7,375 nucleotides of DNA from assembly GCA_000434295.1 (NCBI GenBank), contig HF994919.1, positions 48,158 to 55,532 of the forward strand. The letters run 5' to 3'. Below the pieces are notes generated by a model. The model did no database searches, was not told where the DNA came from, and was given only the letters and a program-made list of their open reading frames with translations. Position 1 is the first letter of the stretch, and every line of letters starts with the position of its first letter. The stretch is from Acetobacter sp. CAG:977. Lineage in GTDB: Bacteria; Pseudomonadota; Alphaproteobacteria; CAAGCB01; CAG-977. A program made the position numbers and the translations under genes. Below are positions 1 to 6,325 of the stretch, in pieces.

Positions 1-1203
1 GTTTCGGTCATATCTTCCGCGCGTCAGGCTACAGTCGGCGGCATGATGGCCACCGCAACCGCCACAAAAATCAATAAAATCAACAAAGATTTCAAAGCCG
101 GAAAAATTACCGAACAGCAAGCAAAACAAGCCAAAAAAGAAGAAGTCGCCGAATTGGCGGGAAATCTGACGGGGCTGATGGCTGTTTCCCAACTTTCAAG
201 CTCTCATACAAGCTCTGCGGAACAAGTCCAAACGGAAACGCAGACTCATCCGCAATCTCAACCCGAAATGACGCCGCCCGCGCAAGACCGTATCTATGAC
301 GGCGGCACCCTGCCCGAAGCCGTCGTTACCGCACAGGCACCCGACCGCATCTATGACGGAGGAACATTGCCCGAAGCCGTCATTACGGCAGAAGCTCCCG
401 AAAAACCGACCGTTCAAATTCCGCGCGTTGAAATGCCTGAATTGGATCCTCTGCCGAAAATCGACATTCCTCCCATGCAACCCGTCATGCCGGACATACA
501 GGCTCCTCCCGATAAAACGCCGATTTCCGTCGAAAAAGAAACGTTCGTTTCTTATTCCGAAGTCGTTTCTTCGACAACGCATGCCATCGATCTGGATATT
601 TCGGAACAAAATCATACGGCGGGGTCTCATCAGGATGCTTCCGTTTTTGCGCATGTTCAGGACGTTGAAGGTTCAAAAGCCAAACTGATGTCCATGTCCG
701 TTTTTGACGACGGCAAATATTCGGGAACGCCCGTCATGCATATCGACGAAAACGGCAAAGTAACTCAGTTGCCCGATTGGCACGGTTTTGCCGACACGAA
801 CAACGACGCCCATCTGTCCGATCAGGAAATCAAAGACTGGACCGAGAAGCGTCAGGCGTCTTTGCAAAGCGTTTTGTCCGAACAGGAAGCCAGAAACGTC
901 ACCATGACGGAAATCAACGAAGAAATCAAAAACTATACGGGCGACAACATGCATTCGGTCAAGTCGGAACAAAATTCCGGCGTTACCAGTTATAAAGGTC
1001 CTGCCGACGGATTAAATACGGACGCCGCCGACAAAGTCGGCAAAATCGCCGACATGCAAACCGACAAAATCGCCAATGCCGCCAAAGACGTCATGTGCAA
1101 CCGCATTGATTCCCAAGGTAATGCGTGTCAGGTTGACGCGACGCAAAAACAAATTCAGGTTGCCGATATTTTATTGCGCTCTGCCGCGAACAAAATCAGA
1201 TAA
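1..1203 (+). CDS. Hypothetical protein with tandem repeat, proline-rich linker and one EF-hand-like loop (5' partial)
   Basis: I do not recognise this protein. The frame is open from base 1 to the TAA at 1201-1203, giving 400 visible residues. The first ATG (43) has no ribosome binding site and the reading continues above it, so the gene probably starts before the window. Numbering from the Met at 43: a Lys/Ala/Glu-rich, probably helical segment lies at 1-50; a Ser/Thr/Gln-rich low-complexity stretch at 51-80; two 19-residue repeats beginning DRIYDGGTLPEA at 82-119; and a proline-rich extended linker at about 120-165. A canonical EF-hand loop, DTNNDAHLSDQE, lies at 251-262, followed by a charged helix. 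The only two cysteines, 352 and 362, sit near the C-terminus and could form a disulphide. No membrane segment is visible in this part. The repeats, linker and calcium loop would suit an exported or surface-associated protein, but this is inference because the N-terminus is missing. The next gene starts 12 bases later. Confidence 0.75.
   Translation, partial: VSVISSARQATVGGMMATATATKINKINKDFKAGKITEQQAKQAKKEEVAELAGNLTGLMAVSQLSSSHTSSAEQVQTETQTHPQSQPEMTPPAQDRIYDGGTLPEAVVTAQAPDRIYDGGTLPEAVITAEAPEKPTVQIPRVEMPELDPLPKIDIPPMQPVMPDIQAPPDKTPISVEKETFVSYSEVVSSTTHAIDLDISEQNHTAGSHQDASVFAHVQDVEGSKAKLMSMSVFDDGKYSGTPVMHIDENGKVTQLPDWHGFADTNNDAHLSDQEIKDWTEKRQASLQSVLSEQEARNVTMTEINEEIKNYTGDNMHSVKSEQNSGVTSYKGPADGLNTDAADKVGKIADMQTDKIANAAKDVMCNRIDSQGNACQVDATQKQIQVADILLRSAANKIR
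286..399 (+). repeat. Tandem 57-base (19-residue) repeat inside the first gene
   Basis: Two adjacent in-frame copies lie at 286-342 and 343-399. By eye they differ at 10 of 57 bases but at only 2 of 19 residues (V to I and Q to E). Seven of the ten changes are synonymous. Each copy encodes DRIYDGGTLPEA followed by V(V/I)TA and ending in AP. The synonymous bias suggests the peptide sequence is under selection after an old duplication, rather than being recent slippage. Confidence 0.85.
793..828 (+). other. EF-hand-type calcium-binding loop (protein motif)
   Basis: The encoded 12-residue loop DTNNDAHLSDQE has Asp at position 1, Asn at 3, Asp at 5, Ser at 9, a hydrophobic Leu at 8 and Glu at 12. 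This is the canonical EF-hand or calcium-loop pattern except that the usual Gly at 6 is Ala. It is followed by IKDWTEKR, a plausible exiting helix. Only one such loop is seen in the visible part of the protein. Calcium binding is inferred from the motif. Confidence 0.6.
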
Positions 1204-1206
1204 GAC

Positions 1207-1210
1207 GGAG
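1207..1210 (+). promoter_or_regulatory. Ribosome binding site of the 226-residue gene
   Basis: GGAG lies five bases before the ATG at 1216, in the 12-base gap after the stop codon of the preceding gene. It supports the chosen start and translation from a shared transcript. Confidence 0.7.
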
Positions 1211-1215
1211 CCCCT

Positions 1216-1896
1216 ATGGAAAATATCGCGCTTTTGTATTCCGAATTACAGCGCTTCAAAAAAAATCCCGACGATTTTAACGCTGCTCAAAAAAACGATT
1301 TATTAAAGCAGACCGACGAATGTTTAACCGATTTTATTAACGATAAAATAGAATTCGGAACCGACGCCGCTCCGGAACTGCTGATGTTTCTGCAAAAAGC
1401 CGCCGCGTTTGAGAGCCTGCAACCCAAAGCAAAAGCCGCCAGAAAAAAACTGCAACAAAAATTAAACGATTTCGACCGCCGCTACGGACTGGACGCTTTG
1501 GATGACATTCCGCAGGAGCTCATCGAAAAAAATATCGACAAGATCGGTGTTCTGGCGCAAATGCCGTTTAAATCGCGTCCTGCGTTCAAACAGCTTTTCG
1601 AAATCATATCCAAAATCGATTTGACCGACGAAAACGGAAATTCGTTGGGGGAAGAAGGACACGACAGAATCGAAACAACCGTTATCGAATTGGCAAAGAC
1701 GGATACGTTTTTTTCTCTGCTGGGCGCAAAAAATCTGGACCTTGAGCTTTATCTGAACGTTCTGCACGATGCCATGCAGGTTAATCTGATAGGCTTGCTT
1801 TACACCGAAGAAATCGCGAAACATTACCCGCTAAGCGATGATATGAAGCAAAAAGCCGCCGATTATATGCAAAAGTTGGTCGAGCTTGTTAAGTAA
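1216..1896 (+). CDS. Hypothetical alpha-helical protein, 226 residues
   Basis: I do not recognise this protein. The start at 1216 is supported by GGAG five bases upstream, and the gene ends at TAA 1894-1896. The product is rich in Lys, Asp, Glu, Leu and Ala, has few glycines or prolines and one cysteine (36), and shows no signal peptide or membrane segment, so a soluble cytoplasmic helical protein is likely. Residues 60-90 are strongly Lys/Ala/Gln-rich and look like a long amphipathic or coiled-coil helix. Residues 136-150 form an acidic, Gly/Asn-containing loop. The C-terminal third alternates hydrophobic and charged residues as in a helical bundle. It follows the repeat-containing gene by 12 bases, so the two are probably one operon and may work together. 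No function can be assigned from sequence alone. Confidence 0.8.
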   Translation: MENIALLYSELQRFKKNPDDFNAAQKNDLLKQTDECLTDFINDKIEFGTDAAPELLMFLQKAAAFESLQPKAKAARKKLQQKLNDFDRRYGLDALDDIPQELIEKNIDKIGVLAQMPFKSRPAFKQLFEIISKIDLTDENGNSLGEEGHDRIETTVIELAKTDTFFSLLGAKNLDLELYLNVLHDAMQVNLIGLLYTEEIAKHYPLSDDMKQKAADYMQKLVELVK

Positions 1897-1977
1897 AGGC
1901 GGTCTTTTCCTCCACCTTAAAAACTATTTAAAGTTGCAAAACCGCTTCCCGTCAAAAAAAAGTAAAATCCGAAAATA

Positions 1978-2006
1978 AAGCCTTTTGATTTTCGTTCAAA
2001 AAGCTT
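1978..2006. promoter_or_regulatory. Imperfect inverted repeat upstream of the activator fusion gene (possible operator or attenuator)
   Basis: Two 11-base arms (1978-1988 and 1996-2006) pair with a single C-A mismatch around a 7-base loop. It lies 61 bases before the ATG at 2068, in an AT-rich 171-base spacer. A weak promoter-like pair overlaps it: TTTTGA at 1983-1988 and TATCTT at 2006-2011, 17 bases apart. No T-tract follows, so it is not a convincing terminator on the + strand. An operator role is inference only. Confidence 0.3.
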
Positions 2007-2067
2007 ATCTTCCTAAACAACAAATGCTCTAAAGCTTTGTCCCTTGTTAATAATACAGGCAAGATAA

Positions 2068-5000
2068 ATGAACGATAACAAAAACCTCTTTATTGGCATT
2101 GACATCGGTTCGACAACCGTAAAAACCGTCGTATTGGATGAACAGGAAAACGTCTTGTTTTCAACTTACCAACGCCACTTGTCCGAGGTAAGGCAAAAAA
2201 TCATTTCCATTTTAAAAGAAGTCCGCGAAAAATTTCCCGAAACCGAATTTAAAATTTCTTTGACGGGATCAGGCGCTTTGTCCCTTTGCACGCGATTGAA
2301 CCTGAACTTTGTTCAGGAAGTCATCGCGTCAAGCCTGAGTATTAAAAAGCTGATTCCGAATGCGGACGTTATTGTCGAGCTGGGCGGCGAAGACGCGAAA
2401 CTGACTTTTTTAACCAGCGGCACCGACCTGCGCATGAACGAAACCTGCGCCGGAGGAACGGGTGCTTTTATTGACCAGATGGCTTCTTTTTTGAATGTCG
2501 AAGTCGATGAGCTGGATGCTTTGGCGTTACAGTACAAAAATATTTATCCGATTGCATCGCGTTGCGGCGTTTTTGCAAAAACGGACATTGTGCCGCTGAT
2601 CAACGAAGGGTGCGCCAAAAGCGATATCGCCATGTCCATTATGCAGGCCGTCGTCAACCAATTCATCGGCGGGCTGGCGAGAGGTCGCGAAATTAAAGGA
2701 AAAGTCGTCTTTTTGGGCGGTCCTTTGGCTTTTATAAAATCGTTGAGAAAGTGCTTCGTCGATACGCTGAAGCTGGACGACAAGAATGCCGTTTTTCCCG
2801 AAAATGCGGAACTGTTTGTCGCATTCGGCGCCGCCGTTCATGCTTTGGGCAGTTCGGAAAAGCCCAGAACGCTTGAAGAAATCATCCGCGATTTGGAAAA
2901 TCTGGGCGAAGAAAGCGATATACAAAAGCTTCCTCCCCTGTTCGCGAACGACGCCGAAAAGCAAGAGTTCTACGAACGCCACAAAAAAACCGCCGTTGCC
3001 ACTTTTCCGCTTGAAGAATATGAAGGCGACGCATGGTTGGGCATTGACAGCGGTTCGACGACCATCAAAGCCGTCTTAATCGACGATAAAAACCGTCTGC
3101 TTTATTCATACTACGGACCGAACAAAGGCGACCCGTTCTCGATTGCCGTCAAAATTCTTGAAGAAATATATACCCGCAAGAAAGAAACTCTGAATATCAA
3201 AGCCGCCGCCGCAACAGGATACGGCAGCGCGCTGTTAAAAGCCGGATTAAAGCTTGATATCGACGAAGTCGAAACCGTCGCGCATTGTCAGGCGTCGACT
3301 TATTTTGCTCCGAATGCCAGCTTTGTTCTGGACATCGGCGGACAAGACATCAAATGCATGAAAATCCGAAACGGCATTATCGAAAGAATCGGATTGAACG
3401 AAGCCTGTTCCGCAGGATGCGGGTCTTTTATCGAAAACTTTGCGAAATCCTTGAACATGGATATCGAAAAGTTCGTTAAAGAAGCCATTGACGCAAAACA
3501 TCCCGCCGATTTGGGAACGCGTTGCACCGTCTTTATGAATTCAAAAGTCAAACAAGCCCAAAAAGAAGGCGTCAGCGTCGGCGACATCGCCGCAGGATTG
3601 TCGTATTCCGTCATTAAAAACGCGTGTTACAAAGTCATTAAAATCAACGATGTCTCGGAGTTGGGAGACTGCATCGTTGCGCAAGGCGGATCATTTTTGA
3701 ACGATGCTTTGCTCAGGGCTTTGGAAATTCAAGTCGGAAAGCCCGTCATACGCCCCGGTCTGTCCGGATTGATGGGCGCATTCGGCGCCGCGTTGCTGGC
3801 AAAAAAACGGGGCCCCGAAAACGGCGAAAAAACCGAATTATTGAATTTGGAAGAGCTGAAAGCCCTTACAGTCAAAACGACGAACACCCGCTGCAAACAA
3901 TGTACGAACAACTGTATGTTGACCGTAACGAATTTCGGCGGCAAAAAAAATTACGTTTCGGGAAACAGATGTGAACGCGGTGCGGGGCACACAAAAAATA
4001 CAAACATCAATCTGTATGAATACAAATACAAACGTCTGTTTGATTTTTACGAACCTTTGCCCAAAGAAAAAGCCAAAAGAGGCGTCGTCGGCATTCCCCG
4101 CGCTTTGAATATGTACGAAGACTATCCTTTGTGGTTCACGTTGCTGACGCGGCTGGGCTTCAGGGTCGAGCTGTCTTCCCCTTCGTCGAAAAAGCTGTTT
4201 TTCAGCGGGTATGCCTCCATTCCGTCCCAGACGGTATGTTATCCCGCGAAAATGGCTCACGGGCACATTATGGATTTGATTGCCAAAAACGTCGATTACA
4301 TCTTTTATCCGTGCATTCCCAGAGAACAAAAGGAATTTGCCTCTCAAGCAGACAGCTATAACTGTCCCGTCGTAACGGGATATCCCGAATTGTTGGCAAA
4401 AAACATTACGGAAATTAAAGAAAGCGGCATTCCTTTCTTTGCGCCGTTTTTGCCTTTGGATCGAAAGATTCTGCCCAAACGCTTAAAAACGGTGCCTTTG
4501 TTTGCCGACATTCCTTTAAAAGAATTAAATTCCGCCGTTAAAAGAGGCTTCGTCGCCCTTAAAAACTTCCAAAAAGACATTCGCAAAAAAGGCATCGAAG
4601 CCGTCGAAACCCTGAACAAAGAAGGAAAATTCGGCGTCGTTCTGGCAGGGCATCCCTACCATATCGACCCTGCCGTCAATCACGGCATTCCCGAACTGAT
4701 CAATTCATGCGGGCTGGCTGTCCTGACCGAAGATTCCGTCGCGCACTTACGCCCCAATCCCGAAGCGTTGCGCGTCAGAGACCAATGGACGTACCATTCC
4801 CGACTTTATCGGGCGGGTACTTTTGCCGCCGACACCGATAATCTGGCAATTTTACAGCTGGTCTCCTTCGGATGCGGCATTGATGCCATTACTTCCGACC
4901 AGCTGGAAGAAATCGTCATTTCAAAGGGAAGATTGTATTCTCAAATAAAAATCGACGAAGGCGCAAATCTGGGACCTGCGAAAATCCGTATCCGCTCTTT

Positions 5001-6282
5001 GCTGGCCGCGTTAAAGGATATGCACCTGAACGAAAACGCCGTAAAAACGCATCCGGCAAACCGCCCGCCCGTTTTTACGCCCGAAATGAAAAAAACGCAT
5101 ACGATTCTTATTCCTCAGCTTTCTCCGACACATTTCCAGTTTATGGAAACCGTCTTTGCCAGCGAAGGCTACAAAGTCGAACAATTGCCAAAAGTCAGCA
5201 AGTCCGCCGTCGAATTAGGTCTGAAACACGTCAACAACGACGCCTGTTTCCCAGCCATTGTCGTTATCGGACAACTGTTGCAAGCCATTCAAAAAGGCAA
5301 TTACGATACGAATAAAATCGCTTTGCTGGTTTCTCAAACCAGCGGGGGATGCCGCGCGTCAAACTATGCGGGATTATTGCGTCGCGCATTGAACCAATGC
5401 GGATTGTCCCATGTGCCGGTTTTAACCGTCAACGTCAGCGGCAGCCGTCAAAATCTGGGCTTCAGTCCCGGCAGAAAAGCCATGATGCGCGCCATTATGG
5501 CAGGCTGTTACGGCGACGCTTTGATGCGTATGAGAAACCGCGTCGCCCCGTATGAGAAAGTCAAAGGCAGTACGCAGGCTTTGGCGGATAAATGGGTGGA
5601 AATCATTAAAAAGAATCTGGTTGACGGGAACATTTTCAAATTTAACGTCAACATGCTCAAAATGATTAAAGAATTTGACACCCTGCCGTTAAAGGACATC
5701 CCGCGCAAACCGCGTATCGGCTTGGTCGGCGAAATATTGCTGAAATACCATCCCGACGCCAACAACCAAGCCGTCAAAGTCGTTGAACAGGAAGGCGGAG
5801 AAGCCGTCGTTCCCGATTTTATGGACTTTATGCTGTACGGATTTTACGACCATATCTTTAACTATCATCATCTGTCGGGATCTTGGAAAACGTCGGCATT
5901 AAGCGCCGTCAGCATTGCTTTTCTGGAAATGTGCCGCTGGTCAATGCGGTTCGGCTTCAAACGCAGCAAACGTTTCGATCCGCCCATCTTTTTCAGAAGC
6001 TTAAGAAAGAAAACCAAAGGCTTAATTTCTTTGGGACACCAAACCGGCGAAGGATGGCTGTTGACGGCAGAAATCATCGAATTATTGGATTCAGGCGTCA
6101 ATAACGTGCTTTGTATGCAACCGTTCGGCTGTCTGCCGAACCACATTACGGGAAAAGGATTTATCAAAGAAATCAAAAACCGTTTCCCCCAAGCCAACAT
6201 TATCGCCGTTGATTACGATCCGGGCGCCAGCGAAACCAATCAAATCAACCGCATCAAGCTGATGATGTCCGTTGCGAAATAA
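2068..6282 (+). CDS. Fused 2-hydroxyacyl-CoA dehydratase activator / DUF2229 / HgdB-like iron-sulfur ATPase
   Basis: The start is fixed by an in-frame TAA (2065-2067) directly before the ATG. The ribosome binding site is weak (AGGCAAG at 2057-2063). The 1404 residues match the length of the large 'acyl-CoA dehydratase activase-related' proteins. Domain 1 (about 8-260) is an actin/Hsp70-fold ATPase of the BadF/BadG/BcrA/BcrD family, with GIDIGSTTVK at 10-19, ELGGEDAK at 104-111, and cysteines 127 (ETCAGGTGAF) and 166 (SRCGVFAKTD). Domain 2 (about 323-578) repeats this, with GIDSGSTTIK at 325, DIGGQD at 422, and cysteines 447 and 486. Cysteines 609, 612, 616 and 635 form a linker motif. A DUF2229-type domain begins at GIPRALNMYEDYP (675) and runs to about 890. 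The C-terminal region (about 1010-1404) resembles HgdB-type subunits, with NNDACFPA (1056), TSGGCRASNYAG (1091), QPFGCLPNHITGKG (1351) and DYDPGASE (1382). Relatives couple ATP hydrolysis to low-potential electron transfer onto iron-sulfur clusters that reduce acyl-CoA or other substrates. The substrate here is unknown. No separate dehydratase subunit or ferredoxin gene is visible beside it. Confidence 0.92.
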   Translation: MNDNKNLFIGIDIGSTTVKTVVLDEQENVLFSTYQRHLSEVRQKIISILKEVREKFPETEFKISLTGSGALSLCTRLNLNFVQEVIASSLSIKKLIPNADVIVELGGEDAKLTFLTSGTDLRMNETCAGGTGAFIDQMASFLNVEVDELDALALQYKNIYPIASRCGVFAKTDIVPLINEGCAKSDIAMSIMQAVVNQFIGGLARGREIKGKVVFLGGPLAFIKSLRKCFVDTLKLDDKNAVFPENAELFVAFGAAVHALGSSEKPRTLEEIIRDLENLGEESDIQKLPPLFANDAEKQEFYERHKKTAVATFPLEEYEGDAWLGIDSGSTTIKAVLIDDKNRLLYSYYGPNKGDPFSIAVKILEEIYTRKKETLNIKAAAATGYGSALLKAGLKLDIDEVETVAHCQASTYFAPNASFVLDIGGQDIKCMKIRNGIIERIGLNEACSAGCGSFIENFAKSLNMDIEKFVKEAIDAKHPADLGTRCTVFMNSKVKQAQKEGVSVGDIAAGLSYSVIKNACYKVIKINDVSELGDCIVAQGGSFLNDALLRALEIQVGKPVIRPGLSGLMGAFGAALLAKKRGPENGEKTELLNLEELKALTVKTTNTRCKQCTNNCMLTVTNFGGKKNYVSGNRCERGAGHTKNTNINLYEYKYKRLFDFYEPLPKEKAKRGVVGIPRALNMYEDYPLWFTLLTRLGFRVELSSPSSKKLFFSGYASIPSQTVCYPAKMAHGHIMDLIAKNVDYIFYPCIPREQKEFASQADSYNCPVVTGYPELLAKNITEIKESGIPFFAPFLPLDRKILPKRLKTVPLFADIPLKELNSAVKRGFVALKNFQKDIRKKGIEAVETLNKEGKFGVVLAGHPYHIDPAVNHGIPELINSCGLAVLTEDSVAHLRPNPEALRVRDQWTYHSRLYRAGTFAADTDNLAILQLVSFGCGIDAITSDQLEEIVISKGRLYSQIKIDEGANLGPAKIRIRSLLAALKDMHLNENAVKTHPANRPPVFTPEMKKTHTILIPQLSPTHFQFMETVFASEGYKVEQLPKVSKSAVELGLKHVNNDACFPAIVVIGQLLQAIQKGNYDTNKIALLVSQTSGGCRASNYAGLLRRALNQCGLSHVPVLTVNVSGSRQNLGFSPGRKAMMRAIMAGCYGDALMRMRNRVAPYEKVKGSTQALADKWVEIIKKNLVDGNIFKFNVNMLKMIKEFDTLPLKDIPRKPRIGLVGEILLKYHPDANNQAVKVVEQEGGEAVVPDFMDFMLYGFYDHIFNYHHLSGSWKTSALSAVSIAFLEMCRWSMRFGFKRSKRFDPPIFFRSLRKKTKGLISLGHQTGEGWLLTAEIIELLDSGVNNVLCMQPFGCLPNHITGKGFIKEIKNRFPQANIIAVDYDPGASETNQINRIKLMMSVAK
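2095..3075 (+). repeat. Internal duplication: two copies of the activator ATPase domain
   Basis: The phosphate-binding segments at 2095-2130 and 3040-3075 match at 31 of 36 bases by eye and encode GIDIGSTTVKTV and GIDSGSTTIKAV. The rest of each domain aligns only at protein level, through the GG(E/Q)D motif, the ACSAG/TCAGG cysteine loop and the RC(G/T)VF motif. The high base identity over this block most likely reflects strong protein conservation with shared codon preference, not a recent duplication. Two tandem activator domains are typical of this large-protein family. Confidence 0.8.
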
Positions 6283-6319
6283 AAAAAGGCGGAGAAAATT
6301 CTCCGCCTTTTTATTTTAT
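6281..6319. terminator. Strong bidirectional intrinsic terminator between convergent genes
   Basis: A 7-bp perfect GC-rich stem (GGCGGAG at 6288-6294 with CTCCGCC at 6301-6307) closes a loop of AAAATT. It is preceded by seven A (6281-6287) and followed by five T and further T-rich sequence. It can therefore terminate the + strand activator gene, whose stop codon overlaps the A-tract, and the - strand ATPase gene, whose stop codon lies at 6326-6328. Confidence 0.92.
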
Positions 6320-6325
6320 TACCGA

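Noticed and set aside
43..45. ATG at 43 as the true start of the first gene
   Set aside because: There is no ribosome binding site before it and the same frame is open to the window edge with plausible protein sequence, so it is more likely internal.
196..654. Long open frame on the - strand opposite the first gene (152 codons)
   Set aside because: Its product is Arg/Phe/Gly-rich with a composition typical of an antisense shadow, it has no recognisable motif, and it mirrors the repeat of the real gene.
1627..1662. Possible second calcium loop in the 226-residue protein (DENGNSLGEEGH)
   Set aside because: Position 12 is His rather than Glu/Asp and shifted registers lose the position 3 and 5 ligands, so it does not fit an EF-hand.
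1896..1918. Hairpin AAGGCGG / CCACCTT just after the 226-residue gene as a terminator
   Set aside because: The stem has an internal C-A mismatch and is followed by AAAAAC rather than a T-tract, so it is too weak to call as an intrinsic terminator on the + strand.
1985..1999. FNR-like box (TTGA and TCAA half-sites) upstream of the activator gene
   Set aside because: The half-sites are 7 bases apart, whereas the FNR consensus TTGAT-N4-ATCAA gives 6, and the inner bases do not fit. It would be attractive for an anaerobic enzyme but is not supported.
3838..4347. 169-codon open frame on the - strand inside the activator gene
   Set aside because: The + strand frame encodes conserved family motifs throughout this stretch; the antisense product has no recognisable features.
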